Shown: in pieces, positions 29,593 through 37,505 of the stretch
How positions within the stretch are numbered: the stretch's first letter is position 1
Layout: each line of letters starts with the position of its first letter
Program-made: the position numbers and the translations under genes
DNA from: Streptomyces genisteinicus
GTDB taxonomy: Bacteria > Actinomycetota > Actinomycetes > Streptomycetales > Streptomycetaceae
Assembly: GCF_014489615.1 (NCBI RefSeq)
Contig: NZ_CP060825.1
Span: forward strand, 7,238,001-7,302,000
Direction: 5' to 3'
DNA: 64,000 bases
The notes under the pieces: model-generated
What the model was told of the DNA's origin: nothing
What the model saw: only the letters and a program-made list of their open reading frames with translations
The model's database searches: none

Positions 29593-30414
29593 ATGACCGA
29601 CTCCGTGGGGATCCGTGTGGAGGGGGTCCGCTTCGGCTACCCCGGACGCCCCGTGCTGCGGGGCGTCGACCTCGACGTCCGGCCCGGTGAACTGACCGCT
29701 CTCATCGGGCTCAACGGCTGCGGCAAGTCGACGCTGCTGCGCCTGGCGGCCGGGCTGCTGCGGCCGGACAGCGGACGCGTGCTGCTGGGCGGGGACGACC
29801 TCGCCCAGCTCTCCCGCCGCGCCACCGCCCGCCGGGTCGCTCTGCTGCACCAGTCCGCGCCCGCCGTGCCGGGCATGACGGTGCGCCAGTTGGTGCGCCA
29901 GGGACGGTACGCGGCCCGCGGCCCCCTGGGCATGCTGCGCGAGGGCGACGACCCCGTGGTGCACCGGGCGCTGGACGACGTGGGGGTCGCGCACTGGGCC
30001 GACCGCGAGGTCGACGCGCTCTCCGGCGGCGAGCGGCAGCGGGTGCGGCTCGCGACGGCGCTCGCGCAGGACACCGGCGCCCTGCTCCTGGACGAGCCCA
30101 CCACGTACCTGGACCTGCATCACCAGCTGGACGTGATGCGGACGGTGGTCCGGCTGCGCGGTGAACGCGGGCTCACGGTGGTGATGGTGCTGCACGACCT
30201 CGCCCACGCCGCCCGGTTCGCCGAGCGGGTCGTCGCGCTGCGCGACGGCCGCGTGGTGGCCGACGGAGCGCCGCGCGAGGTCGTCACACCGGGGCTGCTG
30301 GCGGATGTGCTGAAGGTGGCCGGCCGGGTCGGCCGGGACCCGGAGGGGGGTTGGCCGGTGTGTTATCCAGATCACCCTCTGCCAACACTAGAATATGACA
30401 ATCAGATTCAATAA
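29593..30414 (+). CDS. ABC transporter ATP-binding protein of the putative zinc/metallophore importer
   Basis: A 273-residue ATPase of the FecE/BtuD type. Walker A is GLNGCGKST (about residues 39-47), signature LSGGERQR, Walker B ALLLDEPT, switch His in VLHDLAH. ATG 29593 is preceded by AAGGAC. It completes the importer encoded at 26103-29343, despite the MITE-like insertion between them, which may weaken coupling. Its last codons (YDNQIQ-stop) overlap a Zur-like palindrome that precedes the RiPP precursor gene. Confidence 0.94.
   Translation: MTDSVGIRVEGVRFGYPGRPVLRGVDLDVRPGELTALIGLNGCGKSTLLRLAAGLLRPDSGRVLLGGDDLAQLSRRATARRVALLHQSAPAVPGMTVRQLVRQGRYAARGPLGMLREGDDPVVHRALDDVGVAHWADREVDALSGGERQRVRLATALAQDTGALLLDEPTTYLDLHHQLDVMRTVVRLRGERGLTVVMVLHDLAHAARFAERVVALRDGRVVADGAPREVVTPGLLADVLKVAGRVGRDPEGGWPVCYPDHPLPTLEYDNQIQ
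30390..30410 (+). promoter_or_regulatory. Putative Zur box of the RiPP operon
   Basis: GAATATGACAATCAGATTC (30391-30409) is an imperfect palindrome (7 of 9 arm pairs) with the TGA-n3-TCA centre and TTCA end of Streptomyces Zur boxes. It lies 64 bp upstream of the precursor ATG and overlaps the end of the ATPase gene. This AT-rich patch is unusual for the local base composition. Confidence 0.6.
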
Positions 30415-30473
30415 GCTGCCGGTGCGGTGATCGACCGACCACCGCATCTCCCCTGTGATGAAGGAGAGTTCCC

Positions 30474-30587
30474 ATGGAGAACGAGCAGATCTTCACGCCG
30501 ATCGCCGACCCGGGTCAGCTGGCCCACGCCTCCGCCTCCCACTCCAACGCGCTCGTCGAGAACCCCTTCGACGACAACGAGGAGTAA
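30474..30587 (+). CDS. RiPP (azole/TOMM-type) precursor peptide
   Basis: A 37-residue peptide, too short for most gene callers, with an excellent ribosome-binding site (AAGGAGAG, 7 bp before ATG). The first half (MENEQIFTPIADPGQLA) looks like a leader. The middle is HASASHS at residues 18-24, with three Ser flanked by Ala or His. The end is VENPFDDNEE, strongly acidic. There is no Cys, so a YcaO/SagB pair could only make oxazol(in)es from Ser or Thr. A strong hairpin follows, then the modification genes. Assignment as precursor rests on position, ribosome-binding site and composition; the leader/core boundary is unknown. Confidence 0.8.
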   Translation: MENEQIFTPIADPGQLAHASASHSNALVENPFDDNEE

Positions 30588-30605
30588 GAGGGTCCGACCC
30601 TCGAC

Positions 30606-30640
30606 CGTGGGCCCGCCCGTGCCAACCGGGCGGGCCCACG
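30606..30640 (+). terminator. Attenuator-like hairpin between precursor and modification genes
   Basis: A perfect 14-bp stem (CGTGGGCCCGCCCG and complement) with a 7-nt loop, 18 bp after the precursor stop. Partial termination here would give more precursor than enzyme mRNA, a frequent arrangement in RiPP operons. Confidence 0.7.
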
Positions 30641-30673
30641 CCCATCCCAGGACTCTCTCCCAGGAGGATCGCC

Positions 30674-31510
30674 GTGCCCCGAAGCCGACTCGTCCCCGGT
30701 GCCGAGGTCGTTCCCGTACCCGGGCACGGCCTCGCCCTACGCACCCCGGACGGGGAGTTCCTGCGCGTCCGGGCCCCGGGCGGAGACGAGGAAGCCGCCC
30801 TGCTGACCCGCCTCGCCGGCGGGGACCCGGTCCCGGCGGGCCGCGAACCGGCCCGAGTCGTGGCCGCGTTCGAGGACGCAGGCTATCTGACGGACGCGGC
30901 CGGGCCGCCGCCGTGGCCCGCAGCCCGCCAGGACGTGTGCCTGCTCGGAGACCCCGTGCTCACCGCGCCGCTCGCCGCCCAGCTGACCGCCCTGGGAGCC
31001 CGCCCGCGCACGGCCGGCGACGACGCGGACCTCCTGGACCTGACCGGGAGCGCCCCCGCGGCCGTCGTGTGGTGCCTCGACGGACCGGTGCCCGACGGCC
31101 TGTGGGACGCCGCCGACCGGCTGCCCGAGCACGGCATCGCCTGGCTGCGCTGCCACCGCGAGGGATGGCAGGCGTACACCGAACCCCTGGCCGCCGCTCC
31201 CGGAGACGTCACCTCGGCCCATGTCCGCGGCCGCCGCCTCGCCGCCACCCCCGCCCACCGCGAACTCGCCGCCTACTGGCGCGGTCCGCGGACCGGCGGC
31301 GCCCCGGCCGCTCCCGGCACGCCCGGCGCCGCCCTCCTCGCGGCCCTCCTCGCCGACGACCTCCACCGCTGGGCGACCGGCGCCCCGCACCACCACGGTC
31401 TCCCCCCACGGCGCCGGCTCCGCCGCGTCGACCTGCGCACCCTGACCGTCACCGAGCACCCCGTCCTCCCGGTCCCCCCGGTCGCCCCCTCACCGAAGCG
31501 GGACGGATGA
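30674..31510 (+). CDS. TOMM leader-binding / cyclodehydratase partner protein (ThiF-like, Ocin-ThiF/TIGR03882 type)
   Basis: A 278-residue protein from GTG 30674 (CAGGAGGA upstream). Residues 1-80 look like a PqqD-like RiPP recognition element (EVVPVPGHGLALRTPDGEF, then LLTRLAGG...VVAAFEDAGYL). The remainder resembles the degenerate E1-like fold of TOMM partner proteins: VCLLGDPVLTAPLAAQLTALG in place of the nucleotide loop and HREGWQAYTEPL. Such proteins bind the leader peptide and present it to the YcaO enzyme. No CxxC zinc motif is visible. Family assignment is from motif pattern, not a search. Confidence 0.75.
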   Translation: MPRSRLVPGAEVVPVPGHGLALRTPDGEFLRVRAPGGDEEAALLTRLAGGDPVPAGREPARVVAAFEDAGYLTDAAGPPPWPAARQDVCLLGDPVLTAPLAAQLTALGARPRTAGDDADLLDLTGSAPAAVVWCLDGPVPDGLWDAADRLPEHGIAWLRCHREGWQAYTEPLAAAPGDVTSAHVRGRRLAATPAHRELAAYWRGPRTGGAPAAPGTPGAALLAALLADDLHRWATGAPHHHGLPPRRRLRRVDLRTLTVTEHPVLPVPPVAPSPKRDG

Positions 31511-32988
31511 CCGCCGCCACCACGGCCGTCGACGGGCTCGCCACCGAGGTCCATCCGCCGCCCGGGGACGGCCCCTTCCCCGCCGTCCTCATCCGCACCC
31601 CCTACGACCGGACACGCCACCGGGCCGAGGCACGCGGCTGGGCCCGCCGCGGATTCGCCGCCGTGCTCCAGGACGTGCGCGGCCGGTTCGGCTCGCCGGG
31701 GGAGTGGCGGCCCTACCGCGACGAGACCGCGGACGGCGCCGCGACCGTCCGCTGGATCCGCCGGCAGCCGTGGAGCGACGGCCGGGTGCTCGCGGCCGGA
31801 GCCTCCTACGCCGCCCACTGCGCCCTGGTCCTCGCCCTCGACGCGCCCGCCGACGCCCGGCCCGACGCCGTCCTCGCCGCCGTGCCCGCCCTCGGCGCCG
31901 CCGAGACCGCACGCGAACCCTCCGGTGTCGAGCGGCTGCTGTCCCGCGCCGGATGGTGGGCCGCCCACGGCGACCGTCCCGACTCCGACGAGCACGCGCT
32001 GGACAAGGCGCTCCTCGCCGACCCGGACCTGCTCGCCCATCTCCCGCTGACCGGCCTCCCCGAACGGCTGGGCCGCCGCCTGCCCTCCTGGGCCGGCCTG
32101 TGGCGCCACCACGACCGCAGCCGGCTCCTGACCCGCGCGGCCCGCGCCGGGACGCCCCTGCTCGCGGTGGGCGGGCACCACGACCACTTCACCGAGGACA
32201 CCGTCGCACTGTGGCGCGCCTGGGGCGGCCCCTCGGCCCGCCTGCTGCTGGGCCCCTGGGGACACGGGCTCCTCGCCGCCCCGGGCCCGGACGCGAGACC
32301 CGCGCACCGGGTCCGGCTCGGCGACCTGTACGTGCGCTGGGCCCGCGCCGCCCTGGCCGGCGACCTCACCCCCGGCCGCCACGGCGCGCTCGCCCTGGGC
32401 TCCACCGGCCTGTGGCTGCCCGCGGACACCGGCGGCGAACCCCGGCCGCAGCCGACCCGGTTGCTGAGCGGCGCACGCTTCACCGCCGACCCCGGCCGGC
32501 CCGTCCGCTCCGACGACCTCACCGTCCCCACGGACCGCGATGCCGACCGCTGCCTGCTGGTCACCGCCCCACTGGCCCGGCCGCTCGACGCGGTCGGCCC
32601 GGTCAGCGTGTCCCTGCGGGGCGCCGCCCGCACGCCCCGCGCCGACTGGTTCGCACGGCTCGTCGCCCTCACCCCGGAGGGCACCGCCGAAGCCCTCGCC
32701 GTCGGCGCCGCCCGCCGCAGCGCACCGGCGGGGGAGGACGACGGGTTCACCGTCGGGCTCGGCCCGCTCGCACGCCGGCTGGCCGCCGGCACCCGGCTGC
32801 GGCTGGAGATCGCCGGACACCACTTCCCGGCCCACGCCCGCAACCCCCACACCGGCGACGACCCCGTGACCGCGGACCGCCTGGTCCCCTCCCGGCGGGA
32901 GATCGCGCCCGGCAGCGTGCGGCTCGTTCTCCACGTGCTTACCGCCCGCCCCGTTCCCACCGACCCAGCCGAGGAGATCCTGCGATGA
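31507..32988 (+). CDS. CocE/NonD-type alpha/beta hydrolase (peptidase S15-like)
   Basis: A 493-residue protein. IRTPYDRTRH, QDVRGRFGSPGEWRPYRDE and the nucleophile elbow GASYAAH match the CocE/X-Pro dipeptidyl-peptidase family. The acid and base are in GGHHDHF and GPWGHGL, and a C-terminal jelly-roll domain follows. The ATGA overlap couples it to the TOMM partner and to YcaO. It is a good candidate for removing leader or tail from the modified peptide, or for ester/amide formation; no close role is established that I know. Family members often hydrolyse small acyl substrates. Confidence 0.82.
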   Translation: MTAATTAVDGLATEVHPPPGDGPFPAVLIRTPYDRTRHRAEARGWARRGFAAVLQDVRGRFGSPGEWRPYRDETADGAATVRWIRRQPWSDGRVLAAGASYAAHCALVLALDAPADARPDAVLAAVPALGAAETAREPSGVERLLSRAGWWAAHGDRPDSDEHALDKALLADPDLLAHLPLTGLPERLGRRLPSWAGLWRHHDRSRLLTRAARAGTPLLAVGGHHDHFTEDTVALWRAWGGPSARLLLGPWGHGLLAAPGPDARPAHRVRLGDLYVRWARAALAGDLTPGRHGALALGSTGLWLPADTGGEPRPQPTRLLSGARFTADPGRPVRSDDLTVPTDRDADRCLLVTAPLARPLDAVGPVSVSLRGAARTPRADWFARLVALTPEGTAEALAVGAARRSAPAGEDDGFTVGLGPLARRLAAGTRLRLEIAGHHFPAHARNPHTGDDPVTADRLVPSRREIAPGSVRLVLHVLTARPVPTDPAEEILR

Positions 32989-34364
32989 CCGCACTGCCGC
33001 TGGAAGCCCTGGTCGATCCCGTCTGCGGCGTCGTCCGCACGGTCGAGCCCGTCGACCACCCCCCGGGGGCGCCGGTGCGCTACACCGCGCTCACCGCCGA
33101 GATATCGGACGCCCGCAGACTCGGGCTGTGGCCCGCCGACCGGGTCTCCCTCGGCACCACGTTCGGCGACCCCGAGCAGGCCCGGATCGCCGCCATAGCC
33201 GAAGGAGTGGAACGGTACTGCGGCAACCGCGTACCACCCCCCGGCCACCCCGACGCCCCCCTGCGCGCCACCGCCGCCGAACTGGCCGGGAAGGGACTCC
33301 GGCTCTACGGACCCGGCGACCTGCCCGCCTACGCGCCGTGGCAGTACGCCCGCGAGAAGTTCCCCTACCGCCCGCTCCTGACCGACACCCCCGCCCTGTG
33401 GGCGCGCGGCACCGAACTGCTGCCCGACGCCACGACCGAGGAGGTCTGGGCCCCCGTCGCCCTGACCCACCTCAACTGGCGTCAGGGAGACCTGCGCGAG
33501 CTGCCCCGCACCCACCACCTCAACTACGCCGGAATCGCCACCGGCCAGGGCCTCGACGACGCCGTCGAGCGGGGCCTGCTGGAAGTCGTCGAACGCGACG
33601 CCCTGGAACTGTGGTGGCACCTGGACGGCCCGGCCCGCGGCATCGACCCGGCCAGTGTCCCCGGTCTCCTGGACGACCTCGCCGGATGCGCGCTCGACGT
33701 CCACATCGTCGAGATGCCCTCGGAGTTCGCCCCCTGCATGGCGGCCCTCGTCCACGACCCCCGGCTCGGCGTGTACGCCGCCGGGTTCGCCTGCAAGTAC
33801 GACCCCGCCGAGGCCGCCCGCAAGGCCGTCCTCGAAGCCGTCCACACCTGGGTCTTCACCCAGGGCCTGACCGGACCGGACGGCTGGGTCTTCCAGGCGG
33901 TCGAGGCCGGGCTGCTCGCCCGGGGGCTCTACCTCGGCCACCGGGCCGACGGCCGCTACCTCGACGACTGCGGGGAGCGGTTCGAACACGTGCGGGACCT
34001 GGGCGCGCACGTGCAGGTGTGGCTGGACGAGCGGATGGCCCCCGAGGCCCGCCGGTTCACCGCGCCCGCCCGCGGCACCGTCTCCGTCGCCGAGATCGAG
34101 CCCGGCAGCCGCGAACGGCTGACGAGCGCCCTGCACGAACGCGGCCACCGCGTCATGACGTTCGACGTCACCACCGAGGACGTGGCCGAGACACCCCTGC
34201 GGGTCGCCCGCGTCCTCGTCTCCGGCCTGCTGCCCAACGCCCCCGCCGCCTTCGGCTACTTCGGCTGCCCCCGCCTGGCCGAGGCAGCGGTCTCACGCGG
34301 CTGGCGCACGCGTCCGCCCAGCGCGCCGGAGGACTTCACCCTGGCGCCTCCGCCGCACATGTGA
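32985..34364 (+). CDS. YcaO-domain cyclodehydratase
   Basis: A 459-residue YcaO protein that would use ATP to cyclize Ser/Thr (or Cys) side chains of the precursor onto the backbone. The ATP/Mg-binding elements are visible: AAIAEGVERYCG (E-x-x-E-R, about residues 66-77), GLLEVVERDALELWW, and ARKAVLEAVHTWVF. The C-terminus is proline-rich and ends in LAPPPHM, comparable to the PxPxP-type ends of azoline cyclodehydratases. The ATG overlaps the hydrolase stop. With the SagB-like gene next to it, azole formation is the expected chemistry. Confidence 0.92.
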   Translation: MTALPLEALVDPVCGVVRTVEPVDHPPGAPVRYTALTAEISDARRLGLWPADRVSLGTTFGDPEQARIAAIAEGVERYCGNRVPPPGHPDAPLRATAAELAGKGLRLYGPGDLPAYAPWQYAREKFPYRPLLTDTPALWARGTELLPDATTEEVWAPVALTHLNWRQGDLRELPRTHHLNYAGIATGQGLDDAVERGLLEVVERDALELWWHLDGPARGIDPASVPGLLDDLAGCALDVHIVEMPSEFAPCMAALVHDPRLGVYAAGFACKYDPAEAARKAVLEAVHTWVFTQGLTGPDGWVFQAVEAGLLARGLYLGHRADGRYLDDCGERFEHVRDLGAHVQVWLDERMAPEARRFTAPARGTVSVAEIEPGSRERLTSALHERGHRVMTFDVTTEDVAETPLRVARVLVSGLLPNAPAAFGYFGCPRLAEAAVSRGWRTRPPSAPEDFTLAPPPHM

Positions 34365-34374
34365 GGGCCGCCCC

Positions 34375-35742
34375 GTGGATCACACCGACAGCACACGCCC
34401 GGACGCGGGTGCGGGCGGGGACGCCCGCGTCCGTACGCCCGGGGAGGCGGCTGCCCGCGGGGGCGGCGGCGTCCGCATGCCCGGGGACGCGGTTGCCCCT
34501 GAGAGCACCGGTGCCCGCCCGCCCGTGGAGGCGGCTCCCCGTGGGGACGCGCGCGCCCGTACGCCCGCGCATCCGGCCGCACATGCGGACGACACCGCGT
34601 GCCCCCGCGAGGACACCCGGGTCGACCTCGTCGCCGCTCTCGTCCGGGCCCGCTCCCCGGAGCCCCCCGGCCCCGACACACCGGCGGGGACAGCCGTCCG
34701 GGACTGGCCGGGTGCCGCACTGCCGCTCCCTCCGGCCGCACCGGGGGAGCTCGACCTGCACGCCCTGCTCCGCCTCTCCCTCGCCGCCGCCGACGCCTCG
34801 GGGCGGCTGCGCCCCGCCCCCTCGGCCGGAGCACTGCATCCCGTGGACGCCGAACTCGTCGTGGGCGCCCGGTGCTCCCTGCCGCCCGGTCGCTACGGCT
34901 ACGACCCCGTGCGCCACCGCGTCCACCGCACCGGCCGCGAGCCCGCGGACACCCCGCCGGGCGTACGAGCCCAACTCACCGTCACCGCACAGCGCACCGC
35001 CTCCCACTACGGCCACCGCGCCTGGCCTCTGCTGCTCCTCGACACCGGGCACAGCGCCGCGGCGCTGCTGCTCGCGGCCCGTGCGCTGGGCGCCGAGCCC
35101 GAAGCCGACCTCGACGGCGGCGACCACGGCCCGCTCGCCGCCGTGCACATCCCCGCTCCGGACCGCTCCGCGCACCCCGCTCCGGAGCGGGTCCGCACAC
35201 CGGGCCACCGGCGCGCCGACGCCCCCGTACCCGCGGAACTGCTGGAGCGCCGCAGCGACCCGCCGCCCCTGACCGGCACCCCGCCCCCCGACGTGCTGCG
35301 GCAGATCCTCGGCACCGCCGCGGAGGCCGGCCGCGGCGCCGTGCACTGGTGCGCCGCCGTCGGCGGCCCCCGACCGGGGCTGGTCGAACTGGCCGCAGAC
35401 ACCACCACCCTGCGCACCCGGGCCTCGGGAGAGGCCCGCCCCACACTCGCCGCCTGGGCCGCCGGGCAGGCATGGCTCGCCCGCGCGGGAGCCGTCCTGC
35501 TCGCCCACGGCTGCCCCGACGGCTCCGACACCCCGACCATCCGCCGCGCCCATCTGCGGGCCGGCTTCGCCGTCCACCTGGCCCACGTCGCCGCCCGCCG
35601 CCACGGACTCGCGGCACGGCCCGTCGGCTCCTGGCAGCGAGCCGACCTCGGCGCAGCCCTCGGCGGCCCGCCGGGCCGGGACTGGATCGTCCACGGACTG
35701 GCCCTCGGCACCCGCCACGCCCACGAGGAGAGCACCACATGA
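34375..35742 (+). CDS. SagB/ThcOx-type FMN dehydrogenase
   Basis: A 455-residue nitroreductase-fold protein from GTG 34375, ten bases after YcaO. Residues 1-85 are low-complexity repeats (arg-thr-pro-gly type). The SagB motif SGRLRPAPSAGALHPVDAELVV lies at about residues 140-160. The second half repeats part of the fold, as in two-domain members. In azole RiPPs such enzymes oxidize azolines to azoles with FMN. The gene stop overlaps the start of the first ABC exporter gene. Confidence 0.85.
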   Translation: MDHTDSTRPDAGAGGDARVRTPGEAAARGGGGVRMPGDAVAPESTGARPPVEAAPRGDARARTPAHPAAHADDTACPREDTRVDLVAALVRARSPEPPGPDTPAGTAVRDWPGAALPLPPAAPGELDLHALLRLSLAAADASGRLRPAPSAGALHPVDAELVVGARCSLPPGRYGYDPVRHRVHRTGREPADTPPGVRAQLTVTAQRTASHYGHRAWPLLLLDTGHSAAALLLAARALGAEPEADLDGGDHGPLAAVHIPAPDRSAHPAPERVRTPGHRRADAPVPAELLERRSDPPPLTGTPPPDVLRQILGTAAEAGRGAVHWCAAVGGPRPGLVELAADTTTLRTRASGEARPTLAAWAAGQAWLARAGAVLLAHGCPDGSDTPTIRRAHLRAGFAVHLAHVAARRHGLAARPVGSWQRADLGAALGGPPGRDWIVHGLALGTRHAHEESTT

Positions 35743-37505
35743 CCGTCCACCCCGAGCTGCGCCGAGCCGCCCGGTCCGCACGGCGCCCCCTGATCGCGGC
35801 CACTCTCCTGCAAGGCGTCGTCACCCTCACCCACCTCGTACAGGCCGCCCTGCTCGCCCTCGCGCTCGCCGACCTGGCCCGCGGCGCGACCGGCAGGCTC
35901 GGCTGGCTGCTCGCCGCGGTAGTCGCCGTCGTCGCCGCGCGCGCCGTGCTGAGCGCCTGGCAGCGGGACACCGCCGTCCGCGCCGGAGCGCGGGCCAGGG
36001 TGGCCCTGCGCGACGAACTCCTCGACCGCCTCGGACGCCTCGGCCCCGCCCACACGGCAGCCGCCGCCCCTCTCCCCGGCGGCGCCCCCGCCCGCGCGGG
36101 CGCCGTGCGCACCACCGTCGTCGACGGGGTGGAGGGCGTCGACGCCTACGTCTCCCGCTATCTGCCGCAGCTGCTGGTCACCCTCACCGTGCCGCCCCTG
36201 GTGCTCGCCGCCCTGGCGGCCGTCGAACCCGCCGTCCTCCTCGGCCTCGTACCCGCCGTCGTCCTCGCCCTCGCCGGACCGCGCGCCTGGGACCGGCTGC
36301 TGGCCCGCAGGGGCAAGGAACACTGGGACACCTACGAGCAACTGGGCGCCGACTACCTGGAAGCGCTCCAGGGCATGCCGACCCTGCGGGCCGCGGGGGC
36401 CGTCGGCCGCACCCGCCGACGGCTGGAGGAACGGTCGGCGGCACTGCACCGGGCCACCGTGGCCAAACTGCGCGTCTCCCTCGTCGACACCGGCATCACG
36501 GACCTGGCGATCCAGGGCGGCACCGCGGCCGCCGCGCTCCTCGCGTGCTGGTCGGCCGTCAGCGGATCCACCACGGCGACCGGCACCTATCTCGTCCTCC
36601 TCGGCGCCTCCGAGTGCTTCCGGCCGGTGCGCGACCTCGCACGCGAGTGGCACGCCGGCTACCTGGGCGCGTCGGCCGCGGACGGCATCGCGGCCCTGCG
36701 CACCGCCCAACCCGCCGTCGACGACACCGGCACGGCGTCCGCGGACTGGGCCGCACCGCCCGAACTCCGCTTCGACGACGTCGCCTTCCGCTACCCGGGA
36801 GCCCCGGCGCCCGCCCTGCGGGGCGTCTGCTTCACGGTGCCGGCCGGACGGTCCACGGCGATCGTCGGCCCGTCCGGCGCGGGCAAGTCCACCCTCGTAC
36901 AGCTGCTCCTGCGCCACCACGACCCGCAGCAGGGCCGCATCACCCTCGACGGCACGCCCACCACCGCCTACGCGCTCGACTCGCTGCGGCAGGGCATCGC
37001 CGTGGTCTCGCAGGAGACCTACCTCTTCCACGCCACCGTCGCCGACAACCTGCGCATGGCCCGGCCGGACGCCACCGACGACGACCTGACGCGTGCGGCC
37101 CGCACCGCCGGGATCCACGACGAGATCGCCGCCCTGCCCGACGGCTACGCCACGGTCGTCGGCGAACGCGGCTCCACCCTCTCCGGCGGCCAGCGACAGC
37201 GCCTCGCCCTCGCGCGGGCCCTGCTGGCCGACGCCGCCGTGCTCGTACTCGACGAGGCCACCAGCTCCGTCGACGAGCGCCGCGAGGCGGACATCATCCG
37301 CGAACTGGTGACCGCGGCGGCCGGCCGCACCGTCCTGGTGGTCGCCCACCGGCTGGCGGCCGTCCGGGGTGCCGACCACATCGTCGTTCTCGACGCCGGA
37401 CGGGTGGACGCCGCCGGCGGCCACCGCGAACTGATCGAGGCAGGGGGCGTCTACGCCGGACTCGTCGAGGACGGCCGCGCCCACCGGAAGGGACTCGCCG
37501 CATGA
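35739..37505 (+). CDS. ABC exporter half-transporter, CydD-like
   Basis: A 588-residue fused membrane-ATPase protein. About six hydrophobic segments occupy residues 15-320; the ATPase has Walker A GPSGAGKST, SQETYLFHATVADNL, signature LSGGQRQR and VLVLDEATSSVD. The membrane half (GADYLEALQGMPTLRAAG) resembles CydD. It overlaps the SagB-like gene and the second half-transporter by four bases each. The pair probably exports the mature peptide; a thiol-export role as for CydDC is less likely in this operon. Confidence 0.9.
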   Translation: MTVHPELRRAARSARRPLIAATLLQGVVTLTHLVQAALLALALADLARGATGRLGWLLAAVVAVVAARAVLSAWQRDTAVRAGARARVALRDELLDRLGRLGPAHTAAAAPLPGGAPARAGAVRTTVVDGVEGVDAYVSRYLPQLLVTLTVPPLVLAALAAVEPAVLLGLVPAVVLALAGPRAWDRLLARRGKEHWDTYEQLGADYLEALQGMPTLRAAGAVGRTRRRLEERSAALHRATVAKLRVSLVDTGITDLAIQGGTAAAALLACWSAVSGSTTATGTYLVLLGASECFRPVRDLAREWHAGYLGASAADGIAALRTAQPAVDDTGTASADWAAPPELRFDDVAFRYPGAPAPALRGVCFTVPAGRSTAIVGPSGAGKSTLVQLLLRHHDPQQGRITLDGTPTTAYALDSLRQGIAVVSQETYLFHATVADNLRMARPDATDDDLTRAARTAGIHDEIAALPDGYATVVGERGSTLSGGQRQRLALARALLADAAVLVLDEATSSVDERREADIIRELVTAAAGRTVLVVAHRLAAVRGADHIVVLDAGRVDAAGGHRELIEAGGVYAGLVEDGRAHRKGLAA

